64,000 nt of DNA from NCBI RefSeq assembly GCF_026213295.1, contig NC_079426.1, forward strand, positions 16,927,865 to 16,991,864, in the 5' to 3' direction. The notes beneath the pieces were generated by a model. The model was not told the origin of the DNA and ran no database searches. It saw only the letters and a program-made list of their open reading frames with translations. This stretch comes from Gadus chalcogrammus (taxonomy: Eukaryota > Chordata > Actinopteri > Gadiformes > Gadidae). How positions within the stretch are numbered: position 1 is the stretch's first letter; each line of letters opens with the position of its first letter. Position numbers and translations under genes: made by a program. Of the stretch, positions 15,470 through 30,119 are shown piece after piece.

Positions 15470-16803
15470 TCAAACAGGTCTGAGCAGCGGCACTGACGTC
15501 ACAATGGGGTGCGAGTAGTACACGGGGTGAGGGAAGGTGAGCAGCGGCTGGCTCACGGGCACGTTGCCCCCGCCGCCGCCACCGCCGCCGCCGCGGTCCG
15601 ACGCCGAGCTCTCGTGGTACAGAATGGGCACGCGCACTATCCTCTGCGCCGCGGCGTGGCTCAGGTTCGCCGCCTCAAGCTCCGCGGCGAGCTGCCTCTT
15701 CCACTTGTTCCTGCGGTTCTGGAACCAGATCTTCACCTGTGTCTCCGTCAAGTGCAGCGAGGCGGCCAGGCCGGCGCGCTCCGAGCTGCTCAGGTAGCGC
15801 TTCATGTCGAAGGTGGACTCGAGCTGGAACACCTGGCTGCGGGAGAACACGGTGCGCGTCTTCTTCTTGCGGCACGGCTTCTTGTCCGCGCCACCTGCCC
15901 CCCCGTCGTCCTCGTCCCGCTTCGTCTTCCACTCGTCCGGCCGCTCGTCGTGGTCCTTCTTGGCCTCGTCCGAATCGCTCTCCTCCAGGATGATCTCGTC
16001 GCCGCTCTTGTTGTCATCGTCGTCGTCGTCGTCCCGCCGCGCGTCTGGGTCCGGTTTGAGCAGCAGGTCCGGGGAGTCCCGGTCGGTGCCCGAGGTCGGG
16101 GAGGACTCCCGCACGACCATCTTCTCGGAAACTTTAGGGTGGACAGAAGAAGAGATATATTATTAAACTTGTGTTTGGAGGTGTTGTATAATCTTCTTGA
16201 GTCATACAGGCCATGGGGTTTTCAAACAGCAGACATCTTCTATTCACGTGCTACACTTTATTGATCTTTCTATCAATAATTGATAACTGCTCATATAATA
16301 TTCACAATAAAAGCGACATTAAAGTGCAAAAACAAAGTCGTATTATTCGGGTAGCCTCTATTTTAAATCTAAATGACACATTTAAAGCGGACGTGGTGCA
16401 CTGCACTGCAAATACTTTACAAAACCACCGCGGTCCAATCAATAAACAACTGTCGTCAACCAAAAACCATTGCACCTAAATACATATAGATCTTCATAAT
16501 AAGAAACGTACCATCATGTCGGTGCAGGTGAGCGGAGGTCCCGAGGGGGAAGGGGTACCACCAGGCTGAGGCGCGCTCCAGGTAGTGCGCGGGCAGCGCG
16601 AACCGCTGTGTCGGCAGCTCGAATCGCGGGAAGCTGAAGTCCCCGACATGGGAGGAGAAGGAGAAGCCCCCCTCCAGGGCCGCCCTTGCTGCCGCGAAGA
16701 TGGGCCGGGGCTTGGACGGCTTGCTGTCACAGTTCAACAGGTTCTTGATGAAGAACGGAGAGTCCTTGGCCGGCGCGCGCGTCTCGGGCGTCGTCTCGGG
16801 CAT
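15470..16803 (-). CDS. hmx3: Homeobox protein Hmx3 (two coding exons)
   Basis: HMX/NKX5 homeodomain transcription factor, partner paralogue of hmx2 in ear, lateral-line and brain development. Coding exon 1 is 16,512-16,803 and exon 2 is 15,470-16,131. The join is phase 1 (donor GTACGT, acceptor AAAG) and the product is about 317 residues. I start at the ATG at 16,803 because the protein then opens MPETTPETR and runs into the family motif [10 protein letters not shown]; an in-frame ATG 36 nt upstream does not fit the family. The second conserved exon-1 block, [11 protein letters not shown] through [10 protein letters not shown], is present. Exon 2 carries a run of seven Asp (about 131-137), the [11 protein letters not shown] acidic motif, the homeodomain (about 186-245, third helix [15 protein letters not shown]) and the [16 protein letters not shown] tail, then a glycine run. 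The intron is only 380 bp. High CpG in both exons contrasts with AT-rich flanks. Confidence 0.95.
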
Positions 16804-17393
16804 GTCTCTCGCGGAAGCGGTCTGACCGCCGTTGACCACAGTGGGAAAAAAAACTATAAAAAGTAGAAGCCTGTAGCAGGAATGCTACCTGGTGGCAAAG
16901 GACCGGACTACAAAAAAACTTGCAGTGTTTTCTGCAATGTCTGAATGTTTGATTACGCCGCGGAGGTCGATACTTTTAAAAACAGATGCGGGCCAAAAAT
17001 GTTAAACGTAAAAAAAATATTAGAAAAAATAGCTAAATATTCATCATCCCAGGCTCTTGCATGGCGTCTTGTTCGTAACGCAACCGTGTCCAGTGTGTCA
17101 GTCTTGTGTCTGATGCTAATGATGAAATAAAAATGTCATCCAAGTTAAATGCGGAAAGCATAGGCGATTGGGCATGTACAATGGCAAATGGGATTAAGGG
17201 AACGACGGCGAGTTGAGAGAGGGAGGGAGAGAGAGAGGAGAGAGAGAGAGGGGAGAGAGAGAGGCAGAGCGACTGGTGGAGAGAGGAGCCGGGAGAGTGA
17301 GTAAAAAAGATCCTACGCGGAAACAAACTTAAGTCCGCCCTCTCCTCACTTGGCGCGCTAGCTGAAGGCAATAAGCGCTCGTCGGTTATTGGT
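16804..17393 (-). promoter_or_regulatory. hmx3 probable 5' UTR and purine-rich leader
   Basis: Between the start codon and a TATA-like box there is no open frame of note. A GA-rich stretch lies at 17,218-17,295 (TC-rich on the transcribed strand). The transcription start is not visible; placing it near 17,365 rests only on the TATA-like box. Confidence 0.35.
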
Positions 17394-17410
17394 CTTATAT
17401 AGTCCAATTA
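17394..17410 (-). promoter_or_regulatory. Candidate hmx3 TATA and CCAAT boxes
   Basis: On the minus strand a TATATAAG box reads at 17,401-17,394, preceded by ATTGG (inverted CCAAT) just upstream, with another CCAAT just downstream. Position and orientation fit a core promoter for hmx3, but the implied 5' UTR is long (about 560 nt). Confidence 0.35.
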
Positions 17411-17464
17411 GGGAGCAAATGAGCACGCGCTCTGTTTTGCGAACGATGACCCAACAAGTCTTGT

Positions 17465-17512
17465 ACACACACACGCGCACGCACGCACGCACGCACACGC
17501 ACACACACTCAC

Positions 17513-17603
<91 letters not shown>

Positions 17604-17616
17604 TCTCACACACACT
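17465..17616. repeat. (CA)n microsatellite
   Basis: CA array with CG-containing variants on the left edge (CGCACGCACG) and a short ACAA interruption. It lies just upstream of the hmx3 core-promoter candidate. Confidence 0.95.
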
Positions 17617-19153
<1,537 letters not shown>

Positions 19154-20367
19154 TAAAGGTCCAATATGTTACACATTTATTGTACTAAATCATAGAATGA
19201 CGGCTATTTCATCAGAGAGGATCATTAAAGGATTACTAAATCGAAATACTGGCTACTCCGACCCCAATGCTACAGCCAGTTTTCAGTCCTTTGAAATATG
19301 GTTCCAATATCGTGTTATGATTCACTATTCTCAGAGTACCCCGGGTTGCCAGATATAAAACAAATTGGCACACAAACACAGTGGGATGCAGTCATGGAAG
19401 CAAGGCTGGATTTGTACCCCCAGGGGCACTGGGAACTGGAGCTTATATGGGCACCCTTCCCTTAGTCTTTAAATTAGAAAGATATTGGATACTCAACTGA
19501 TATTAACGCTCTGAATCAGGGATGTAATGCAGGGAAATAAAGACGCCATCACCTGCATGAGTCCCGGGATCGCAAGCTTTTTGATACAAACTTGGCAAGC
19601 CGTTGGGCCGTGGCATATCTGTCTATAGCTATCGTTTGGTCAACAATTGCCCGAACTTGAATGCAATTCAGTTCGATACATCAAGTGTCCAAATTTCGAC
19701 CATTGGATACAACATCAAACCTAGTGCTTCCACAACAGTAAAGAGCAGGTCAGAACTGCCTGAGCAGCCGAGCTCCAGCGTGGGAGTAAAGCACATGGAC
19801 TGTATAAAACACTGATTAAAACAGATAATTATCCAACTAATTGGATAATAGAATGGGTCAAGCTTTGTGTCATATTTCCATGGAGCCATTTCTTTTTTTC
19901 TGTTTTTTCTTCGACGAGGGCCCTCTCCCGCCAAGGCGGCCCCTGGGCATAGGCCAATGTTGCCCATATGAGTCCGGATGCATTGAAGAAAGCAAATACA
20001 ATGGATTAACTGAGATGACCTTAACTCTGACCGAAAGAGCGTTGTCTTTGAAAGATGGAGACACATTAGAGCCCGGAATGATTTCAAGACGGAGACCACA
20101 TGAGCTGGTTTGTAATTCATAGTTTTCAAAGTACTAACAAAGTATAAATTAATTGAAAAGCTAAACATTAGCTGATCAACCAGTTTCAAAACAAAATGTT
20201 GCGATCAGCTTGTGTCTTGCTCAAGTGTTTTAATGTCTCAAACCTGGCAACCCACATGAGCTTTGAGTCTGGGAAGGAGGTCGGAGACCAATCTCTCCCA
20301 TATTGTGGGTTTGGACTGCAGTACCCGTTTTAAACGCTCTGTATCAATGCTACATATTGTACCTTTA
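19154..20367. mobile_element. Non-autonomous DNA transposon (MITE-like), family unknown
   Basis: The two ends are inverted copies of each other: TAAAGGTCCAATATGT at the left and ACATATTGTACCTTTA at the right. A second pair of inverted segments lies inside (CCGGGTTGCCAG at about 19,341 and CCTGGCAACCC at about 20,243). No transposase-like frame is present; the frames inside are short and lack domains. A degraded relative seems to lie at 36,655-36,925, sharing ACCACATGAGCTGGTTT and CTGCAGTACCC. Confidence 0.55.
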
Positions 20368-23300
20368 ATCTAGAGGGAAATTATTTTATTTGTGTGATAT
20401 TTCTAGTTCTGTCCGTGGATACATTACATGTGCATACATGTTGTTGCTGCTGCTGTTCTGCTGTTATTATTAATAACATATCATATTATATTACCAATTG
20501 GGTTATAACTAAATTGGGTTGATATTAATTGCAGCATTTAAAACATATAATTGATATGGCCTCAGCAACATTGAATGAAGTGTTCTCTGTGATTTATGGG
20601 ATCAGGGATGACCTTATGATATTACAGGCTCCACTAAAGACTTGAAATCCCCCTCAAAGCATTGAATACAGATTAAGAATAAAGATTACATATGTTAATA
20701 AATCCACCCACCCACCCACATGTATCCATATTTTTTGATGCATTACTTAATCTATTCTTTATTTCAGCCCTTCATTCAACCACTAATAAATAAATCCACC
20801 TATATTTTCATTAAATATTTATTTAATTCCTTAATTCTTTAGTTAATCCAGTCAATTTGTCATGCCTTAATTTCCTTCCCCTGTATAGGGCTACAGCCTG
20901 TCTCAGTGTCTCAGTTCACGACTGAGTTAAGGGACTGTTAGACCCTTTATTGAATTTGATTCTATCAAGAACAGATAGTAGTCAATAATAATAGATTTGG
21001 AAGATCATGGTCTTTGTGCAAATGCATTCAGGAAAAAAAAGCATAATGATTTCATTATCTATGGAATTAACGATGAAACAAGTTACGGTGGATTTGCCTG
21101 AGAAGAAACAGAAGGCATAAAAATCTGATTGACCACATGTAATGGGAATTTAAAATCCAATATTGTACTCCATCGTCACATTCAGTACTTTAAACAGGTA
21201 AAAACAGAATACTTAACAGTACAGTAGCAAGTGTACATATTGACTCAAGACATACTTGATCCTCATGAATTGTACTACAGCCTGAAATAACTTGGGTTTC
21301 TTAGCATTCAGATTTAGGGTCATAAATATATGCTTCTCTAAACTATTTCAGAAATACAGTGATTTGTGTGCATTGATTACAAATGTGCAGTAGCTCTTCC
21401 CCTGGAGCTCTATTGGCTTTCTGAATGCTCTATGAGTCTATTTTTGTTGGCCCATTACATAGGTGACTCTGACTTTTATATTATTTATTTCAAAGCACCC
21501 CTATATTGATTATTTCAAAAGGAAAAATGACAAATGGCAGCGGCAAATGACACGGTCAGCAGGTTCTATTAGAGAAATGATAGTATTGCTCGTGGTTTGT
21601 TAAAAGGTCCAGTTTAGATACTTTATAGGTTTACATCCATCATTGTCTAATGACCTCTTTGATGAAAAATGTGCGCAGGTGACAATGGCTCTGTGCAGCC
21701 AACTTCGCTTTGTAATTGCTCCCATATTAAATATAGATTTTTGTTTTGATATCTTGTGAGAATTCCTTCTTTTTTTCGGGCCGGTCAAAATTGTGATAGA
21801 AGACATGGATGTGGTATTGGACAAAGCTTGGGGGAGAAACGCACTGAGGCAGAATACTAGAAGCACCTATAAAATGGTATTGGTTTGGGGATTTTTTTTT
21901 CTTTTTTCAAATTATGCCTCATATATCTTTCTACTGGTTTAGGAATTAGTGAAAGGCCACTTTAACTGCTATTTCTCCTCGCTGGTCCTAGCATGCAAAC
22001 CCAACCGGGGCCTTTCTGTGTGGTGCCGGGATGTCCTCTTCATGGCATCTCCTCATGGGCCTTCCACCCATCTGACTGGCACCCTACACCTCCTCCTCAA
22101 AACACACACAGCCGGGGGGTTATCATGTGTGGCCATGCCAAGGGAACCTAACCCATGGTAAATAAAAACACTGCTGCTTGCATTATTGTTTTTTCTAGTT
22201 CCAAGTTACATTGCATAACAGAAATATAAAAACAGCAAGGTAACATGTACATAAAGTCCAAAAAATAAAAAGATTTTTCATCCCATCCTATACAATACTA
22301 CTACAACACTACTATAATACTTGTTATTCGACTCTGGATTTGAATCAAAACAGCAGCAATGAGCCGGACAACACCCTGCAGTGAAACTAGGTGAGACCCT
22401 TTTAGTCCTTGTGTAAAGCGTGTCCACCTCTTGAACTTTCGCGCTTTTACTGGCTGGCCGCTCCTGTTGGCTGGAGGGACGCCACTAAACCAGTGAAGGT
22501 CACTGCAATTGTCTGAACTTAAACATTACATTTACCATGTAAAGAAATTGGTGGCCCTCCGTTGACCCAGAAAGCCTTAATTGGGATTGTGCAGGTATTG
22601 ATTGGCGAATGGCTCGGGTAAGACTTGAATTACGGCCTGATTAGGAAAGAGGCTTTGGCGATTCCCCGATCCACCCCCTTGCATCAGCCAATAGAACAAC
22701 GGCAATAATATCTAGGCTGAAACACTTTACTGTAGTTGTAAGGAATTGTATTAGCCTCTGTCTAAACAGGAAATCAATCAAGGTTTCAAACGAGTAAGAC
22801 AGACAGAGGGTAGCTCTGGTGTGTCCTTCCATAATATACTCTAAAGGGAGTAGAATGGGCCATTTATTCCCTCAATGAGAAGCAATGCGCATGGAGGTAA
22901 TGGCCACCAATTCATACATCTAAAAAGGCATCTAGAAGAGGAATTTAGAAACATGTCATTTAAATTGTGCTACAGTCCATAAGGGTTACATGTGGCCAAG
23001 TATACTTTATACTTCTACTTCATCCTTTATCTCTCCTGTGCTCATTTTATTCATCCATCTATCCCTTTATCACTCCTCCTGCTCCTTTGGCGAGCCTTCC
23101 CTGCAGAGGAGATTACCTCTTTGGGGGTTGAGATGGAAACAGTCATAGGGAGCGATGTAGTTTTACTTCTCCATTATGGCCTGTTTGGTCGCGGCCCTTC
23201 AAGCGCCAAGCCTCTGTATATACTTCCTGTACCATCCAACCAAAACTGCCCTGAATCGTCAAGCTACCAAGACTTTTACCTGCCCGTGCCAGGGCTCCTT

Positions 23301-23605
23301 GCATGTGTCATTACAACTGGCTTATCTAGAAGGAAGGGGGGAGGGGGGGGGGGGGGTTCTCATCAGTGTCAGCCTGAGATATAGATATGGGCCGTGTAAC
23401 AAATGGCCAAATGCACAGGCAGCAGAGCAGACCATCAATAAAGCAATTTCTTGTGTCATAACAGCCACGCTTTTGCTAAAGCCAACCTTTCAAAAACTTT
23501 TTCCTCTGCAAATCGCTGCAGCCGCGCCATTAGAGTCCTGCCTTGTGAATTTAATGGATTTCGTACAAATAATATTCCACCATAATGGAAAAGGTTGAAG
23601 TCACT
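20368..23605. other. Noncoding DNA, possible hmx regulatory landscape
   Basis: No coding exon was recognised on either strand. AT-rich unique sequence, with a more GC-balanced block at about 22,540-22,680 and a G run near 23,336-23,357. Confidence 0.55.
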
Positions 23606-24177
23606 GAAGACAGATGAAGTCATAAACACATATAATTGAGAATCAAAGACCGATAAATTTTAAACTGCTATCCATTTTCTCTCTTTAGATGATGATATAT
23701 GTCATCGCAGCGGCTGGGAAATGGAAGAGATTATGGGGGAAATTATAACAATAAATTTTCTAAACATACACCTTGATTATGCTTCGATTTTTTGGAACGC
23801 TGAGGGACAGGGAGGGCAAGAGAAAGAGAGAGAATGCGAGGGAGAGAGAGACAGAGAGAGAGAAGGGAGGAAGGCTGGGATTGCTGAAAGCTTGCTGGCT
23901 AAATGGCACCATAAAATAGGTTCCCTGCTCTTTTGCCTGCAGAGCACGGCTATGCCTGGAGGTGTGCTTTCCCCCCTACTAAATGGGGGAAATGAATTGT
24001 GTAATTTATTGCAAATGCGAGCACACTGAGATTAGATCAGCATATCCCATCAAAGGAACAACAATCAATCAGCCTCTAGTTAACAGCTTGAAACACATAA
24101 ACCAGGCCACCTAATGGCTTTCCAATTTAACAGATTGATAGACTGATCCGGTCCTCAGGGATGAATTAAGAAAATCG
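23606..24177. promoter_or_regulatory. Putative duplicated noncoding element, copy B (upstream of hmx3)
   Basis: This is the counterpart of 11,508-12,185, with collinear matches in the same orientation. The strongest are AATAAATTTTCTA with TTGATTATGCTTCGATTTT downstream (about 23,750-23,793), AATGGCTTTCCAAT (24,113-24,126) and ATTAAGAAAATCG near the right end. The purine-rich middle (23,818-23,870) corresponds to the region where copy A carries its TG array and AGAG tract. No reading frame is shared between the copies, so the similarity is not protein-coding. Confidence 0.6.
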
Positions 24178-26041
24178 GGTCCTTTCACACAACCCACTGC
24201 CACTTTTGACAGGACCTCCTTAGTTTACTTATGCCATCTCAGGGTTTTAGCTGGAGATTTAAGAGTAACCTGGAAACAAAAAGCATTTTAACCCCCCCCC
24301 CCCCCACCCACCCCCCCCACCGCTAGCCGTTTATTTGGAGAAACCTCTCTGCAGCTGATTTGTTGGTCGGGCGAGGAAAGTGTGTCAGATGGAGTGGAGA
24401 ACGGTCCCATTCAAATGACCTAATTACCGCAGGTCGTTTGGAGGAGTTGAAAGCGGCGAGGAGCTATTCAGTGGCCCCTCGGCACTATCTAACAGTGACC
24501 GGGGCAGCTCGTTCAAATACACAGACAGATAGCTTTGAAGAAACTAAACGCATGCGGCTGATACCATGTCCGGTTGTAACAGTGATTCTGCAAAAAACAA
24601 ACAACAACAACAACAAACAACAACAACAAACCCCTTCGCTTGAAGATCCACATGAAAGCACTGTACAGCAACACGGCAAACAAAGGTATAAGTCATATCC
24701 GGTCAGGTCAACATGTCCCTGCTGTATCTATAAATGTTCAATCAACACTACCGTTCGGCTTTCTGATTGACACCCCACTCTACCAGGGTACAGGTTTTTT
24801 AATCCACATTTAAACAGCAGTGCTTTGCTATTGGCAGCACTGTCCGCTGAATACGGGGGCCATGAAACCCGGGCCTTGACCTGGTGAAATGCACACTGCT
24901 CCTCACCGCAGCGTCTTGTCCACATCCTCCATGATCTGCGTTCGCTACATAATTGAAGGAAGCTGTTACCGTCGAGGACCTGATCCCAAAAGTGCGGTGG
25001 GAAAGTGTTACCCTAGACCCGGACAGGCAGAACAGAGGAGGAAATGAGTCGAGCAGGTGAGCAGAACCCTGACTCCCGCCCCCACCCCCACCCAAGCTGG
25101 GTCTAATGGACAGAGACAGCAGACAGACAGCGGGACCGGTCCGGTTCAATCCGGCAGACAGGGAGAGAGAGGGCGAAGGCAGAGAGACCTTGCAGGGCCC
25201 AGTGGGCCATGCCATGAGGGATGTCTGCTCACCATGGTAATGCGACTGAAAACATTAAAAAAGAAACCAGATCATCCTGTTCATGCTAAGCACGCCAAGG
25301 GGCCGGGGTTAATTTCTAAACTCAGACACTTGAGGAAATGGATTGTGATGCAGCTCATTGGCTGGAAATGAGCCTGCATTGATTACTAATACGTCAATAC
25401 ATTGGACAATGAATAAGCACCCATTACGAACCAATAAAACCAAATAGCATTTTAACTGCCGCCCCGGATTTTGCTTTACGTCGGCTGTCTCCTTGGTGTA
25501 ACTGCAAAAATGCAACTATCAACAACATTGAGAGATAAACACAATATCCCAAAGACAAAATGTTAAATTAAGCACTGAACTAAATGTCATAAATTATTTA
25601 AATAAACCAAAAAATGAATAATAATGTGTCTAAAAGAGCAGCACTTGCTGCTCAGCACTCGCTAACTTTTCCTTTTTTGCGGATGTGTCAGGCAACAAAT
25701 AAAACGCTGTTGGCCCACTTGACACCAATACTTGTATCTTTCCCCCACGGCCACGCCCCCCGGTGGCCCCATCCCCTGTGGGGCCCCTCTTGATCGGCAG
25801 AGAAGCCAAGGAACACCACTGCACTCTACCACTGCTGCCCCCCCCCCCCCCCTCTTTCCTCCTGCTGACAGACAGTAATTGATGTTTGTTTGCTCTCTTC
25901 TGTCCCTCTCCTGTGTCCTGGGGTGGTAAATAGTGCTATTACAATCAGCTGATTAGTATGACTCCTCAGCCTCTTCCAGCAGCTGCCAGCACTGCCTAAT
26001 GAGAGGAAACATGAGCAGCAAGGCCGGCACTGAGAATCACT

Positions 26042-26180
<139 letters not shown>

Positions 26181-26824
26181 ACACAGACACACCAACACGC
26201 ATATACAAAGAGAGAGACACACGTATCCACATAAACAGATACTACATACACACATGCACACACGCACACGCACACGTACACACCCTCTGCATTACTGCAT
26301 GGAAAGGGCTATGTCTAAAAGAACTAGCAATCACACCACTGCAACATATGTACACAACGGCCTCCATTTACACTCAACTGTTACCTCAATCTCCTGACAC
26401 AGCGGCAGAATTCGCTCCACGAGCCCCCAGAATGCAACTCTTCCGTCGGCAACATTATGTATTTGGCTTTCTATTTCACTTTAATGGGGTAAAAATTGGC
26501 AACGTATTCTTTTTACAGCCCCCCAGTGCCATTAGAAGGCCCGTTGTCAGTTGGATTATTTATGAAAACTATTTCATGCTTACTTACATTTGCCGCTTAT
26601 TTCCCCCCAGTGCGACCCGCGACTGATTTAGGCCCATTTTGAAAGCCTTAAAGCCAATTCTTTATGTCTTGCGGGTCACCCTCCTCGATTGAGATAAGAT
26701 TGAAATGCCGGTGTGCAATGGGAAAGGCACAGCAAGCGGAAACCAATACTGTTTTATGATGCTGGCTGGGGGACAGGTGCAGCGGAGGATGTGGAGCCCA
26801 ATGACAGAGCGTGGAGCAGGACAC

Positions 26825-26878
26825 CCAGCAGGGGCCCCCAGCAGGGGCCCCCAGCCGGGGCCCCCAGCAGGGCGACCA
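26825..26878. repeat. 13 bp GC-rich minisatellite, about four units
   Basis: Units of the form AGCAGGGGCCCCC repeat at a 13 bp period. Each contains the self-complementary core GGGGCCCC, so each unit can pair with itself or its neighbours. Confidence 0.85.
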
Positions 26879-27764
26879 GGGCAATGCTTCAGCAGGGCGC
26901 AGGATTTACGAAAGATGGAGAGAAGGTGCGGATATGGTTGAAGACATTTTTTATCCAAGAAATATTTTAATCACTATCACACATAAGAGACAACATTATT
27001 CCCAAACATCTTCACGTCATGTGAATGCTAAAACATTTCCGGGATGTCAAAAATAGCAACTTCCCCTATTTAATTAACTGATGTTGCAACACGGGAATTG
27101 TGTTTGTGATGTTTTGTTCCTTCCTTCTAAAGGGAATAATACTAAAATTGGCAATCTTTGTTTTCCGGCTCAATGAAATCTATCAAAATAAACTCCCTCA
27201 ACAACGGCCCGGACAGGCCAAAGACAGAGCAGTGGACACCCTCCCCTTTAGAACAAGCATCTATACTCATAACATGCTTACACACACACCCCACATCTCA
27301 GACAATACTGTATGAAATGTGTGTGTGTGTGTGTTTTTGGGGGGGGGGGGGGGGGGTGCAATATAAACACACACAAACACACATAGGAACCGTGCGTGCA
27401 CAAGCTTTTCTTTATTTATTTATGTCCTCCGCCTCTGCCTCATACAGTGACCCTAATAAAGTGTGGCGTGGCCAGGCAGGTTTGTCACTGTCACAGGTAA
27501 ATGAAGTAAGTAATGAGCATGTAGCAGAGTGGATGTGGAGCCTTTTTAAACACCTCTCCAGCTCACTGGCTTTCAGGGGGGGCTGGGCCCAGCTGGATGC
27601 AGCGGGGAGGATCAATACCAGAGGGTCAGGGGTCAGTCAACCATCCCATTATTATCATCTCCTGGCTAACGATGCCTGCAGGAGCAGCAGCGCCCTGGCC
27701 TGCCTTGGGCCAGGGGAGAGGGAGACAGGCAAGCTACGTTGCGCAAGCCCAAGGAGGTCCTGCA

Positions 27765-28140
27765 TGGGGTGGTGGTGGTGGTGGTGGTGATGGTGGGTGG
27801 AGGGGTGTTGGTATGGATGATGGGGTACTGGTTGTGTTGGGGGTTGGTGGTGGTGTTGGTGTTGCGGGGTTCGTTGAGTGGTGGTGGTGTTTGGGGTACG
27901 GTTAGGGTTGGTGGGTGATGGTGATTCCTGCTGGTGTTGGGGATTGTGGTGGTTCTGGTGTTGATGGTGGTAGTGCTGGGGGTGGTGGGGGTGTTATGGG
28001 GGCTGGTGGATGGTCGGGGTGATGGTTGTGGTTGTGGTGTTGCCGGCGGTGTTTTTGAGGGTGGTGGTTTTTGGTGGGGGGTGGTGGTGTTGGGGGTGGT
28101 GGTGTTCGGGCTGGTGGTGGTGGTGGTGGTTGTTCTTGGG
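27765..28140. repeat. GGT-rich, strand-asymmetric low-complexity tract
   Basis: About 375 bp on the plus strand is built of TGG, GGTGTT and GGGGGTGG units with very little C. Many GGG/GGGG runs lie close together. Confidence 0.9.
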
Positions 28141-29986
28141 GTAGGCGATGGCCAAATGGGACTGTGGTATCATCGTGAAATGAGGTTTATATGGTTTAAT
28201 GTAGAGTGCTGCAAAGACAGTTGGGGAAAGAAATGCAACCCCTGAAGAGCATCCCTTTAGCACTGAGCAGTGGCTCCAGTGGAGATGTTATCAATCTACT
28301 TGGTCTTTAAAAGATATTGGAAAAGGCAATATTCCAATTTACTATTGGTGTCATTATTGCTATTTTTCTTCTTTTTTTTTTAAAAATGCATCGCCATTCA
28401 GAGGAGAACCTAAATGATACTAATATCTTGACAATGTCTAAAGGGTAAAGTCTTTGTCTGATGTCATGAGTCATTGGTTCGAATGGGGGACAATGGGGAG
28501 CAGCAGCAGGGAGCATGGAAATGGGGCCTGGCCAGATTGGGGTTTGATCAATAGTCACAAAGGGCAGAGCGTTCATTAATCTAAAGCTTCCTCTGCATTT
28601 AGAGAAGCGCCGCCTAATTCAAACCACAACGTCCTCTCTACCTCTAGATCAACACTAAACTGCTAACTTTCACTTGCCATAATGAGTTGATTCATATAAG
28701 GGTGTTTCCTTGATAAAGAGATAATAAGGTTGTATATTGCTGAATATCTATATATAGAGAGAATCATATTCTTTATCTATTACAGGAAGATTTGAATATG
28801 AGAAATAATAATAATATGATAATAATAATAATAATATTAACAATAATAAAGGTGCATCATGCATAAACTAAACTCATGCCTCTGCATTAAAATAAATCGC
28901 GACAACATACTAAATTCAGCTATTACTTTGTACTCAGATGAAATGCAGGTGCAATAGGATCACACCCAAGTGTGGCTTAAAGCCGTCCTCATTGTGAGCA
29001 GTGTGTCTTGCTGCGGGTTGATGCTTAAAGTATGACCAGAGCTCAGCAGAGCATTGGCGTTTAAAGATGTGCCAATGGATACACTTTATTATACCCCAAT
29101 GGACAGGCTAATCCATTACGGGCCCTCGCACACTCAGACTGCAGTGCTCGCATTAGGGCAACTGTGCGTTCAGAGGCATCATTCAGGACAATGAGCTATA
29201 GCCGCAGACTGACAAGCTAGAAAAATGTCCCCACTTTTCAGGCTGTACAAATGACGTTTGGCCACAATAACTCACGACTGGACACTTCATTTCAAGGCGA
29301 GAGCGTTGCCGGCCAGTCTAAAGCTATTATACCATCTTCTTTATTTGTTGCCCGTGGTTTTTGTAGTCGGGGCCCAGCGAATAAATACCGGTGAAATGCC
29401 ACTTCAGTCAAAAATATTGGCCAATTTCTTTCGTGCTGTCCTGATGGGGTCCGGACGGCAACCTGTTTCTGATGTTATAAAGCTTTAAGAGACAGGTGGT
29501 CAGGCGCCGGTCGTTCATCAGCCGACAAACAGCCCGGCCAGTTAGCCGAGTGACCGTCGTTGGCCCGGGCCCGTGGGCTACTCTCAAAGCTAGATAGTCA
29601 AATGAATTGATTACCAATTTATCACAGATGAACTGCCCGCTTTGAGGAATAATCACTCAGCGATAAAGAAGAAATGGCTTTGAATACATTTCAAGGATGA
29701 CAGTCTTTGAGGAGTAATAGTATAATTTGTCACTGGTGACAGTCTATTTGATTGTTTCCAATATTTCAGCTGTGTGCAGTATTGGACAGAACCGCGTGGA
29801 GCTGGAGGACCAAGGAGGAGGGATTTATTTTTTCCCAATGCTGCTTTAATGTGGTAATAAGGCAGTCAGAGACACATTCCCACTTCTTAAGGTGACAGCA
29901 GCTTTATAGCGCGTCGCCTCATAAAGCCCCATGATATCTGTTCTCTACTATTATTAAATGGCTGTTTAGCGTGCCTATCTGTATGA

Positions 29987-30119
<133 letters not shown>

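Noticed and set aside
15509..16264. 251-codon frame on the plus strand across hmx3 exon 2
   Set aside because: Antisense shadow of a GC-rich exon; the minus-strand frame encodes the homeodomain.
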